IMG/VR virus record: IMGVR_UViG_3300046167_000591
Coordinates: 1 to 58,240 of that record
Reading direction: 5' to 3' (one strand)
Length of the DNA stretch: 58,240 bases
Source of the DNA: a virus
Below, one piece after another: positions 38,019 through 45,602 of the stretch. The translations under genes were made by a program, and so were the position numbers. Numbering within the stretch: position 1 is the first letter of the stretch; the number at the start of each line of letters is the position of its first letter. A model generated the notes under the pieces. The model was not told where the DNA came from and searched no databases. It was given only the letters and a program-made list of their open reading frames with translations.

Positions 38019-38126
38019 TTACTTTCTCAAAGCATAGCCAGCACCTTTTGCTAGCTCAGTCAAGACTACTTCTAGTCTGTTAAAAAATCTACGGATCTTG
38101 ATTGCTCGGATAACTTTTTTGTTCAT
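38019..38126 (-). CDS. Tiny basic protein (35 residues)
   Basis: Encodes MNKKVIRAIKIRRFFNRLEV and a short hydrophobic tail. Start context ATAATTATTGTT-type leader is weak but the ATG directly follows AATTATG-like sequence, and the gene lies two bases after the upstream stop. Low-confidence because of size. Confidence 0.45.
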   Translation of the reverse strand: MNKKVIRAIKIRRFFNRLEVVLTELAKGAGYALRK

Positions 38127-38128
38127 AA

Positions 38129-38335
38129 TTATTGTTTTGTAAATGTTATTGGGCAGCAGTCTGCCATTCTCATTGCTAGTCTGTTACCAGCATTTGCTTG
38201 TCTTGCGATCAATGTTGCAAGGTCGTCTTGCATTACAGTTAATTCTTCTTGCCATATCATATCTGATAGGAAAAATTCATCGCCTAATATTTTTGCGATA
38301 GCTTGTACGAATTGTGTTTCTGGCATTTGTTGCAT
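38129..38335 (-). CDS. Hypothetical protein (68 residues)
   Basis: Helical (MPETQFVQAIAKILGDEFFL) with Met/Gln-rich ends. Preceded by the UUCG hairpin and a TGCTATACAC element instead of a 37-bp promoter, so probably read through from promoter copy 8. Confidence 0.55.
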   Translation of the reverse strand: MQQMPETQFVQAIAKILGDEFFLSDMIWQEELTVMQDDLATLIARQANAGNRLAMRMADCCPITFTKQ

Positions 38336-38376
38336 AATTATTTATTTTAAGTTATTATTTATTTTGTGGTGTATAG

Positions 38377-38388
38377 CACCCGAAGGTG
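38377..38388 (-). terminator. UUCG-type hairpin (CACC-TTCG-GGTG)
   Basis: Leftward strand: CACC, TTCG, GGTG, then CTATACACC. It lies ten bases past the stop at 38399 and before the next gene's leader. Confidence 0.4.
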
Positions 38389-38398
38389 AAACCTAAAT

Positions 38399-38734
38399 CT
38401 ACTTTTTAGTAGACTTAGATTTTTTAGGTTCAACAATTTCAATTACTGAATCAGAAGTTAATACTGATTTTGGTAGATTAGTTGATTGTGACCAATACTT
38501 TCTTTTTAACCAGTTTGGACTGAATTGTAATGTTGGTATCATTACTTCTAAAGCTTTGTCATGGTCATAAGTTATTGTTTGACCTTTTTTGTTGGTAAAA
38601 GTTATGATTTGATTTCGACCTAACCAACTTTCACGGATTACAAAATTCTTTCTATTCATCGGTGGAAATACTTTTCTTTTTTCTTCGATAGACATTGTTT
38701 TTAATGCTTGGGTAATTAATTCTTGTTTAGTCAT
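38399..38734 (-). CDS. Hypothetical protein (111 residues)
   Basis: Basic protein with a central IITFTNKKGQTITYDHDKAL and a Lys/Ser tail (EPKKSKSTKK). First gene after promoter copy 8; starts with AATTATGAC. No family recognised. Confidence 0.6.
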   Translation of the reverse strand: MTKQELITQALKTMSIEEKRKVFPPMNRKNFVIRESWLGRNQIITFTNKKGQTITYDHDKALEVMIPTLQFSPNWLKRKYWSQSTNLPKSVLTSDSVIEIVEPKKSKSTKK

Positions 38735-38780
38735 AATTATTAAATTTTAAGTTATTATTATTTTTATTTTAGTTACATTA

Positions 38781-38817
38781 TTAATATCGATTATACTTCG
38801 TATTTAGTTTGTACTTT
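38781..38817 (-). promoter_or_regulatory. 37-bp leftward promoter element, copy 8
   Basis: Consensus block, 46 bp before the ATG at 38734, and directly against the stop (38818) of the gene behind it. Confidence 0.75.
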
Positions 38818-39042
38818 TTATTCAAGTACATCAACTGGAATGAAACCACTTTGAAGTTCATCTTCATTTATAAAAGTAAAACCTTTATAGTTGAACCAAT
38901 TTCTAATAGGATTTTCATGATCTAATGTTACAAACTTATTTGGTAATTCATGGATCTTGAAACCTCTATATATTTTGTTATTAATTCTAACAAATTGTTT
39001 AGTTTTATTTTTTGAAGAAATTTTAATTTTAATTAAATTCAT
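38818..39042 (-). CDS. Hypothetical protein (74 residues)
   Basis: Lys/Asn/Phe-rich (KISSKNKTKQFVRINNKIYR), beta-type. Only gene of cassette 9. No family recognised. Confidence 0.55.
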   Translation of the reverse strand: MNLIKIKISSKNKTKQFVRINNKIYRGFKIHELPNKFVTLDHENPIRNWFNYKGFTFINEDELQSGFIPVDVLE

Positions 39043-39083
39043 AATTTTTAATTTTTAAGTTGTTATTAATTTTAAATTCATAT

Positions 39084-39120
39084 ATAATATCAAAGTTACC
39101 TCGTATTTAGATTGTATTTT
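39084..39120 (-). promoter_or_regulatory. 37-bp leftward promoter element, copy 9
   Basis: Consensus block, 41 bp before the ATG at 39042. Behind it lies a GC-richer stretch with the 26-bp block shared with 40209-40234. Confidence 0.75.
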
Positions 39121-39174
39121 TGGTGCACTGGTTTAGCGTTGGCGAGTGAGCAAAGCGAACGAGAGCATGAGCGC

Positions 39175-39200
39175 GACAGCGTCTCTGCTATACACGTTAT
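39175..39200 (+). repeat. 26-bp block, copy 1 (behind promoter 9)
   Basis: GACAGCGTCT then CTGCTATACACGTTAT; 22 of 26 positions match 40209-40234. Both copies lie about 35-70 bp behind a 37-bp promoter element, so they might be activator or operator sites. Confidence 0.6.
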
Positions 39201-39212
39201 CCCCCGAAGGGG
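39201..39212 (-). terminator. UUCG-type hairpin (CCCC-TTCG-GGGG)
   Basis: Leftward strand: CCCC, TTCG, GGGG (extended by one A/T pair), just after the stop at 39220 of the 58-residue gene. No U-tract follows. Confidence 0.45.
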
Positions 39213-39219
39213 ACACATG

Positions 39220-39396
39220 TTACGGCGTGATGTCAATCGGATCGTAATCACGGTCCTCGTAATCCAGTACACTGTGCAGGTCCTGGTAATTGTCACGTGC
39301 GAATCGTATTGCTTCGGCACGGGTTTCGAAATCGTAATGATCTTCGGTGTAGTCACCCTCGTCGTCGTGGCTACGTAATTCTACGGAGTATCTCAT
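39220..39396 (-). CDS. Small acidic protein (58 residues), GC-rich
   Basis: Encodes MRYSVELRSHDDEGDYTEDH, then FETRAEAIRFARDNYQDL and an acidic tail. GC content is clearly higher than in neighbouring small genes, pointing to a different origin. Its start overlaps the upstream TGA (ATGA). I recall no named family. Confidence 0.6.
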   Translation of the reverse strand: MRYSVELRSHDDEGDYTEDHYDFETRAEAIRFARDNYQDLHSVLDYEDRDYDPIDITP

Positions 39397-39542
39397 GGTT
39401 TAATGTGTTTAATTGTTTTTTCAATATCGTAGCTCAGTGCTACAAGTTCCAGCTGGTCATCGATCTGTATTAGTTCCTCTCGTGTCCAGGCTGTGGTCAG
39501 GTTCAGGATCCTGTTAATCGCTCTATCTCGCATTGTATTCAT
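39393..39542 (-). CDS. Small helical protein (49 residues), GC-rich
   Basis: Encodes MNTMRDRAINRILNLTTAWT then a helix REELIQIDDQLELVALSYDI. Shares the higher GC of its downstream neighbour. Part of cassette 10. Confidence 0.55.
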   Translation of the reverse strand: MNTMRDRAINRILNLTTAWTREELIQIDDQLELVALSYDIEKTIKHIKP

Positions 39543-39551
39543 ATGTTATTG

Positions 39552-39764
39552 TTATTTGTTAAAGCTCCATTCCCAATTATCAGATTCGTTCTGACGTACG
39601 CCGCAGATTATACTGTTGTAAATTTCTGCGACTGTTTGTATTTCATCTGGTGTTGACCAGCAGGTCCATCGTTGTTGATTCGGGAAGTTACCTTCCGCCA
39701 TTAGGTACTGTTGTACGTTACTTTCTTTTGTCATGTTTGTTAATTGTTTGATGTACTTGTTCAT
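39552..39764 (-). CDS. Hypothetical protein (70 residues)
   Basis: Trp/Gln-rich (RWTCWSTPDEIQTVAEIYNS). Its start overlaps the upstream TGA. Part of cassette 10. No family recognised. Confidence 0.55.
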   Translation of the reverse strand: MNKYIKQLTNMTKESNVQQYLMAEGNFPNQQRWTCWSTPDEIQTVAEIYNSIICGVRQNESDNWEWSFNK

Positions 39765-39853
39765 ATTCCTGAGATGATTAAAAATTGTTGATACATTTCG
39801 TGTTCTGATTCTGGTGTGATTGTTTCGAACTCTAAGTTTTGGTGATCATTCAT
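39761..39853 (-). CDS. Tiny protein (30 residues)
   Basis: Encodes MNDHQNLEFETITPESEHEM and QQFLIISGI. Its TGA overlaps the next ATG (ATATGA), and it starts 22 bp after promoter copy 10, which supports a real gene or a leader peptide. Confidence 0.5.
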   Translation of the reverse strand: MNDHQNLEFETITPESEHEMYQQFLIISGI

Positions 39854-39875
39854 ATTTATTATTATTTATTTGTTA

Positions 39876-39912
39876 TTAATATCGATTATACTTCGTTTTT
39901 AGTTTGTATTTT
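39876..39912 (-). promoter_or_regulatory. 37-bp leftward promoter element, copy 10
   Basis: Consensus block with one base change; lies between the start at 39853 and the stop at 39920. Confidence 0.75.
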
Positions 39913-39919
39913 ATATATT

Positions 39920-40114
39920 TTAAAATTCTGAAATATATAGTTTTAAATAATTATTTTTAGTTATTTTTTTAATTAGTTTTAAATCTTTTGAAGATATTAA
40001 AATGGAATTTTTAAATTTAATTGGACTTTTAGTTATATTATTATTATTTATAATTAAATTAAATAATATTGAATTAAAGTTTTTAGAAGTTGAAATTTTA
40101 ATTAATTTAGACAT
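39920..40114 (-). CDS. Asn/Lys/Ile-rich protein (64 residues)
   Basis: Extremely AT-rich gene (MSKLIKISTSKNFNSILFNL). It is the first gene of the leftward arm, 25 bp after promoter copy 11, so probably the earliest expressed. The low complexity leaves some doubt that it is translated. Confidence 0.5.
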   Translation of the reverse strand: MSKLIKISTSKNFNSILFNLIINNNNITKSPIKFKNSILISSKDLKLIKKITKNNYLKLYISEF

Positions 40115-40139
40115 AGTTTATATATTTTTAAATTCAATA

Positions 40140-40176
40140 TTAATATCAAAAATACTTCGTATTTAGAGCGTATTTT
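40140..40176 (-). promoter_or_regulatory. 37-bp leftward promoter element, copy 11
   Basis: Consensus block, the outermost leftward copy, facing away from the ACGTA array. Confidence 0.7.
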
Positions 40177-40208
40177 TTGAATTATCAAGAGCCTCGCAGA
40201 GAGCAAGA

Positions 40209-40234
40209 GACAGCGTCTTTGCTATACATGTATT
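40209..40234 (+). repeat. 26-bp block, copy 2 (behind promoter 11)
   Basis: GACAGCGTCT then TTGCTATACATGTATT; partner of 39175-39200, in the same orientation and similar distance to a promoter element. Confidence 0.6.
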
Positions 40235-40238
40235 CCGT

Positions 40239-40571
40239 ACGTAAACCGAACGTAACGAACGTAATAGGGAACGTACCAGACGTAACGAACGTAAACCAGA
40301 CGTAACAGACGTAACCTGAACGCACGAAACGTAAACGTAAACGTATCAAACGTACGAAACGTATTGGTAACGTAACAGATGTTTGGTGACGAACGTAACG
40401 AACGTACAGGTTTGGTCCATCGCATGTAGTGAGGTCAGGATCACGGCTGCAGGCACAGGATGCCGGCTGTAACGTGCGGAACGTAAACAGACGTAGCAGG
40501 TCGCGCGCTGGGAAAAGCTGAAACCTGGCCAGGAAAACGGACGAAACGTAAAACAAAACGCCCGAAACGTA
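40239..40571 (+). repeat. Directional ACGTA repeat array (candidate origin or regulator-binding array)
   Basis: Twenty copies of ACGTA in 333 bp, 16 of them in the first 176 bp, mostly as GAACGTAAC, AGACGTAAC or AAACGTAAA at spacings of about 6-20 bp. About 0.3 copies are expected by chance. The region is gene-free, GC-richer than its flanks and lies at the divergence of the two gene arms. Apparent leftward reading frames here (about 40185-40650) are by-products of the repeat. Confidence 0.75.
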
Positions 40572-40680
40572 CAAAAACAGGGGGACTGGGTCGAAACGAA
40601 ACGGTTTTCGGATCCGAGCGCGGCTTCCAAAAATACAATATAACCCCCAAATCCTCTATATCTAATGTAAATTCACCTCA

Positions 40681-40694
40681 AAACACGTAAATAT
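40681..40694 (+). promoter_or_regulatory. AAACACGTAA box (copy 2 of 4)
   Basis: Lies about 40 bp before the ATG at 40721 and just right of the ACGTA array; a TACGTAAATGG follows at the start codon. Candidate control site of the first rightward gene. Confidence 0.4.
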
Positions 40695-40720
40695 ATCTAT
40701 TATAGTAAAAATATACGTAA

Positions 40721-40966
40721 ATGGCTCAGAAATTAAGTAAAAAAGCCGCTACAGCTAAGAAAGTACGCGATTTAAAGACGGCAAATACGACTAGAAGAGC
40801 TACAATGCGAGCAGAAAACCAAAAAGCAAGGCGTGCAGCGATAAAAAAGCACGGTAAAGACTGGCTTAAGGGTAAAGATTACGACCATAACTGTAAATGC
40901 TTCGTATCTGTGAAGAAAAACAGGGGTGGTTATGGAAAAGGAACTAAAAAATATAATACAAAATAA
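40721..40966 (+). CDS. Small basic protein (81 residues)
   Basis: Lys/Arg-rich helical protein (KKAATAKKVRDLKTANTTRR) with a C-terminal Cys pair (NCKCF) and Gly/Lys tail. First gene of the rightward arm. The composition suggests DNA or RNA binding; I recall similar basic proteins in marine phage genomes without function. Confidence 0.6.
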   Translation: MAQKLSKKAATAKKVRDLKTANTTRRATMRAENQKARRAAIKKHGKDWLKGKDYDHNCKCFVSVKKNRGGYGKGTKKYNTK

Positions 40967-40975
40967 AAAAGTAAG

Positions 40976-42963
40976 ATGGCGATAATATACAGTTTTCCAA
41001 AAAAATCATCTTTAACCGGTAACGAGATTGTTTTAATAAGTGATGTTGATGCAGTTGGAAATCCTTCTAGGAACGCCACTATTAGCACGATAGCTTCTCA
41101 TACCATAGATGTTTTTTCCGACATTAGCGCATACAGAATACCTGTAGCAACTAGCGGATCTAAAATAGTTAACGGCTTGTTGTATCAAGATACAGCTCAA
41201 GCGTCTGGAACAACTCCTACGGGTTCTATTGTTTATTTAAACGATGGTTCAGGTAATGGTAGTTTAGAAGTAATACAGGCAATCTCTGCTGGTACTACAG
41301 TTGCAGTAGGTACTAACTTAACAGTTGGTGGTACAGCTACAGTTACAGGTGATGCTACAGTAAATGGTAAAACCACAACTAATGGTACATTGTCATTAGC
41401 AGGGCCCTATAAATGACTCTACAGACACAACAGGTGATACAGATCAGTTACTAAGTTCAAACGCATCAGGTGAAGTAATATGGAAAGATGAAGCGGATTT
41501 AAATGTACACTCTTCACAAAAAGTAATACAAACAGTAAGATTCAGTGAAGCGGTATCAAAAGGTGACCCTGTATATATAGATACGTATAATGTAGGTCAA
41601 GGCATACAAGTTGTAGGTAAAGCAGATGCTTCTGATCCAAACAAGATGCCGGCCTATGGTATTGCTAATGAGGACTATGGTATAAATACCAATGGCGAAA
41701 TAACCGCTATAGGATCATTCAATGGTACATTTGATACTTCAGGGCTTATTGAAAAATCAGTGGTGTATGTTTCACCAGGTGGTGGTCTTACATCAATAAA
41801 ACCTATAGGCACTAACTTAATACAAAACATTGGATTTTGTTCAAGATCAAATGCAAATAACGGTGAATTAGAAGTTGTTGCAGTTGGTAGAACAAATGAT
41901 TTGCCAAACCTGCAAGAAGGATATATATGGAAAGGTGATGCTAACGGTGTGCCACAAGCAGTATCTGAATTAGCTAACTCACCGTGGGAACAATCAGGAA
42001 CAGCTATTATTAAACAAGGACGTGATGAAGCGAACTACGGCACGCCAGGTGCTGATGCAATAGACGGTAGTAATTCTACAAGTGCTTCTGCAACTAAAGG
42101 TGCTACAGGCGCTGATTCTACAGCTTTTGGTAAAAATACAACAGCAAGCGGTATTGGTTCAACAGCTATAGGTAATTTTAGTGTAGCAAGTGGAGATTAC
42201 TCTACAGTTTTAGGTACCACACATACAGCTAGTGGTTATGCTGCTTTTGCTGCTGGTAATGCAAATACAGCTTCTGGTAACGAATCCATTGCAATGGGTA
42301 GAAACACAATAGCATCAGGAAATCAGTCTCTCGCAATAGGCGACAATGTTGAAGCTATTAGTACCGGCTCTATAGCAATAGGTGATAAAGATGTTGCTCT
42401 TAAAGGTATTTCTTCAGGGATTGTATTCATTAATGATTGGTAAAAATGGTTTAGCTAGCGGCAATTATTCTATAGCTATAGGTCTTGCAAATAACGCAAC
42501 AGCTAGCTATGCTTTAGCAACCGGTCAAAACTCTGACGCATCAGGCCTTCATGCTTTTGCTCACGGTCTTAACTCAACTGCATCCGGTTCTAGATCATTC
42601 AGTAATGGATGGGGTACTACAGCTTCAGGTGCTAACGCTTGGGCTGGTGGTAAAGATTCTACCGCTTCTGGAGACAGATCATTTGCTTTCGGTTTAGAAG
42701 TTAACGCGGATGATGCTAACATGGTTGCTTTTGGTAAATACAATAAACTAAACACAGGTAACAACTCTGTATTCCAGGTTGGTGTTGGCGCAAGTGATGT
42801 AGCAAGAGATAATGCTTTTGATATTCACCAAAACGGTACAATACTAATGTCAGTACTGCAGCAATCAACATCTTATGCAAACGATGGGGCTGCACAATCA
42901 GGAGGTGTTCCAATTGGTGGTTTATATAGAAATGGAAACGTTGTACAAATAAGAATTACATAA
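40976..42963 (+). CDS. YadA-like tail fibre / adhesin, two one-base frameshifts
   Basis: About 660 residues once one C of CCC at about 41404 and one G of GGG at about 42418 are removed. The N-terminus (about 1-130) is Thr/Gly-rich beta. Residues about 350-600 are a run of head repeats such as STAIGNFSVASGDYSTVLG, SIAMGRNTIASGNQSLAIG and NGLASGNYSIAIGL, the left-handed beta-roll repeat of YadA and other trimeric adhesins. A C-terminal domain follows. Such proteins likely form trimeric fibres contacting the host surface. It lies far from the tail genes, just before groEL. Confidence 0.75.
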
Positions 42964-42974
42964 ATAAACATATA

Positions 42975-43302
42975 ATGGGAAACTGGAAAATATTAGACAT
43001 GATACATACTGTAAGCACTGGAGAGGTTATAACAGTATATTCAGCTTACGAGGTTGAAGATGCAGTTACAGCTGTAAGAAAGGTATTTGAAAATGAGTTT
43101 TCAGCTGATCCATCAGATCCTGGATATATACCTTACGAAGATTTAACCGAAGCAATTGTTATTGGTTGGGTGAAAGACGCGTTAGGTGCAACCGTAGTAG
43201 CAGATACAGAGGCTGTGGTGCAAGCGGCATTTGATGTTAAAAAACAAGAAATAGAAAGCCCAGTAGAAGCAGGACGGACTTCCTTGGGTTGAAGAAGAGT
43301 AA
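42975..43302 (+). CDS. Small phage protein, 4-base duplication at 3' end
   Basis: 105 residues as written, ending SPVEAGRTSLG. A tandem GGAC at about 43271-43278 shifts the frame; without the extra four bases it reads SPVEAGLPWVEEE and stops at 43302, the usual C-terminus of this family. The start (MGNWKILDMIHTVSTGEVIT) fits a marine phage family of unknown function that I remember beside fibre genes. Confidence 0.65.
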
Positions 43303-43312
43303 TATTGCGTAA

Positions 43313-43326
43313 AAACACGTAATAAT
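43313..43326 (+). promoter_or_regulatory. AAACACGTAATAAT box (copy 3 of 4)
   Basis: About 37 bp before the groEL ATG; same core as the boxes at 5938, 40681 and 58052. It may drive the chaperonin pair. Confidence 0.45.
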
Positions 43327-43362
43327 ACACATAAGTAATAATCTAATTAAATTTAATATAAT

Positions 43363-44916
43363 ATGGCAGATGCAATCGTAAAGCATCTTAACTTTGGCAG
43401 CGATGCTAAGGATAAGATATTTGAAGGTATAAGCAAACTTACAAAAGCCGTTAGTTCAACACTAGGTGCTAGCGGGCAGTGCGTGATAATGGAAGACAAT
43501 CAAGGTAAACCTATTATTACAAAAGACGGTGTTACAGTAGCAAACACAATAGTGCTACTAGACCCTGTAGAAAATATGGGTGCTACGCTAATTAAAGAGG
43601 CAGCTAGAAAAACTGTTGGCGAAGCTGGAGACGGTACGACGACAGCAACTGTTTTAGCCCATGCGATTATTGAATCCGCGCAGGAGGCGTTGAAAACAGA
43701 AAGCCCACGAGCGATAAAAGAAGGCATTAACAAAGCTGTTGATAGTGTTGTAAAATATTTGGAAAAAATTTCGGTACCTGTTACCGGTAAAATGATTGAC
43801 CAAGTTGCAACTATATCTGCCAACAATGATCCAGAGCTTGGTGAAATAATAGCTAACGCTTTTAAAGCTGTAGATGAAACCGGTGTAGTTATGATGGAAA
43901 CTACTGACGAAGCAGAAACATGGATCGATATAGTTGACGGTATGCAATATGACGCAGGATTAAAAGCCTCGCACTTTATTACAGATAAAATAAAAGGTAC
44001 AGCGGAACTTCACAATCCACTGGTATTAATTACTGAGTCTAATATACCGAACATAAGAAGAATACAGAACATACTTGAGTATGTGATTAAGAATAAAGAA
44101 TCATTGTTAATTATAGGTGATGTAGATATACAAGTGTTAAATACATTAGCTATGAATAACTTGCAAGGTAACATAAAAGTAAATGTAATAGATTTACCAA
44201 CATATGGTATTTCTCGTAAATCTATTATGGAAGACATTTCGCTTTTAACTGGAGCAAAAATATTTAATGAAGATTTAGGTGATGACATGGATGTTGTTAA
44301 TGAGTCTATGTTAGGTAGATGTATTAAGGCAACTACTAATGATGCTGAAACTATATTACAAGTTGAAAAAGATACTCCAGAAGTTAAAAAAGCTATAGAA
44401 GCTACAAAGAAAGAGCTGGAAAATAAAATGTTACCAGGACATAAAGTTAGACTAGAAAAAAAATTAGCTAGGCTATCCGCTAAAGTTGCAATAGTAAAAG
44501 TAGGAGCAAACTCTGAAGTTGAACTAAAAGAAAAGCGCGATAGAGTGGAAGATGCTATTTGTGCTACAAAAGCCGCTATTAAAGAAGGCATAGTTCCAGG
44601 GGGAGGCGTTGCATTACTAAATGCTTCAACTTTAACATCGTCAAAAACAAAAGGCGAAGAAGTTTTATTAGACGCAATAAAAGCACCTTACAAAACAATA
44701 CTTGCTAATGCAGGTTTTGATGAAGTTTATCCTCAGCATAAAGGCAAAGGATTAAACGTGGTTACAGGGAATATGGTAAATATGATTAAGTCTGGTATTA
44801 TAGATCCTTCACTTGTAACAAAAAGTGCTCTCAGAAATGCGGCTAGTGTAGCCACAACTATTTTATCAACTGATTGTGTAATTAATAACTTAAGAATTAA
44901 TGAAGGCAATAGGTAG
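43363..44916 (+). CDS. groEL: Phage chaperonin GroEL
   Basis: 517 residues, slightly shorter than E. coli GroEL (548) and lacking the C-terminal GGM-rich tail. ATP-site motifs are kept: KDGVTVANTI, GDGTTTATVLA (Asp90 region), SANNDPELGE, and VEDAICATKAAIKEGIVPGG with Asp397 at the catalytic position (E. coli Asp398). The apical domain is diverged. It folds phage or host proteins in a ring, most likely capsid proteins. It overlaps groES by 17 bases and follows a CACGTAATAAT box. Confidence 0.9.
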   Translation: MADAIVKHLNFGSDAKDKIFEGISKLTKAVSSTLGASGQCVIMEDNQGKPIITKDGVTVANTIVLLDPVENMGATLIKEAARKTVGEAGDGTTTATVLAHAIIESAQEALKTESPRAIKEGINKAVDSVVKYLEKISVPVTGKMIDQVATISANNDPELGEIIANAFKAVDETGVVMMETTDEAETWIDIVDGMQYDAGLKASHFITDKIKGTAELHNPLVLITESNIPNIRRIQNILEYVIKNKESLLIIGDVDIQVLNTLAMNNLQGNIKVNVIDLPTYGISRKSIMEDISLLTGAKIFNEDLGDDMDVVNESMLGRCIKATTNDAETILQVEKDTPEVKKAIEATKKELENKMLPGHKVRLEKKLARLSAKVAIVKVGANSEVELKEKRDRVEDAICATKAAIKEGIVPGGGVALLNASTLTSSKTKGEEVLLDAIKAPYKTILANAGFDEVYPQHKGKGLNVVTGNMVNMIKSGIIDPSLVTKSALRNAASVATTILSTDCVINNLRINEGNR

Positions 44917-45160
44917 ATATATAGTTGTTACTCCTGAAAAGCAAGGAAAACAAAAAACAAAAGGTGGATTAATGCTAGCTGAAAATGCTAGAGACGATCT
45001 ACGATATAATATAGCCACAGTAAAATCTATAGGATCTGAAGTGTTAGGCATAAAAGAAGGTAGTAAAATATACTACGATAAGCATGCCGGCCACAGTATA
45101 GAAATAGATAAAGTCATATATAAAGTTATTCAACTACAAGATGTTGTTATAGTTTTATGA
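44900..45160 (+). CDS. groES: Phage co-chaperonin GroES
   Basis: 86 residues. The N-terminal strand (AIGRYIVVTPEK), mobile loop (KQKTKGGLMLAENA with hydrophobic LML that binds GroEL), KEGSKIYYDKHAGHSIEIDK dome-side strands and C-terminal QLQDVVIVL match GroES. It is translated together with groEL (17-bp overlap). Length fits the family (about 97 in E. coli). A second GroES-like protein is encoded at 49012. Confidence 0.85.
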   Translation: MKAIGRYIVVTPEKQGKQKTKGGLMLAENARDDLRYNIATVKSIGSEVLGIKEGSKIYYDKHAGHSIEIDKVIYKVIQLQDVVIVL

Positions 45161-45600
45161 GAAGATTAGAGCCTAATGATTTACGTGCGCTTAATATTTT
45201 AAAGCATTACAGATTAATCAGAAGATGGGCTTGTAGAAATAATAACTTGCAAGACGCAGATTTAGAATTATTAATATATTTTGATTGTTTAGAACATTTT
45301 ACTAAGCAAGACTATAAGATCGGTACTTATGCTTATAGCTGGGATAAGTTGCGCTGGGACAGATTGTTAAAAGAAGGTTGGATAACTGTTTGGAGAAAAA
45401 GAAACAGGACCACACAATTGTATCATATTTATAAAGTCTCTTTTAAGTGTAAACAGCTAATAAGTAGAATATACCGTATTATGTTAGGCGAAGAAGATAT
45501 ACCTATGACAAAATCAAATAAGATAATGACTAATGACACGTATTCTGATAAAGTATTGCGCAAAGCAATAGATTATATGAATAAAGATAAAAACAGGTAA
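45157..45600 (+). CDS. Winged-helix (MarR-like) DNA-binding protein
   Basis: 147 residues. A helix-rich N-terminus (RALNILKHYRLIRRWACRNN) is followed by the winged-helix pattern LLIYFDCLEHFTKQDYK, WDRLLKEGWITVWRKRN (recognition part and wing) and a helical C-terminus, as in MarR-type regulators. It overlaps groES by four bases. A late-gene regulator is a reasonable guess; a substrate site (possibly the CACGTAA boxes) is speculation. Confidence 0.65.
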   Translation: MRRLEPNDLRALNILKHYRLIRRWACRNNNLQDADLELLIYFDCLEHFTKQDYKIGTYAYSWDKLRWDRLLKEGWITVWRKRNRTTQLYHIYKVSFKCKQLISRIYRIMLGEEDIPMTKSNKIMTNDTYSDKVLRKAIDYMNKDKNR

Positions 45601-45602
45601 AT

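Noticed and set aside
40185-40650. Several leftward reading frames of 65-130 codons
   Set aside because: They are by-products of the ACGTA array (monotonous Arg/Tyr/Val/Thr runs), overlap each other in three frames, and lack the start context of neighbouring genes.
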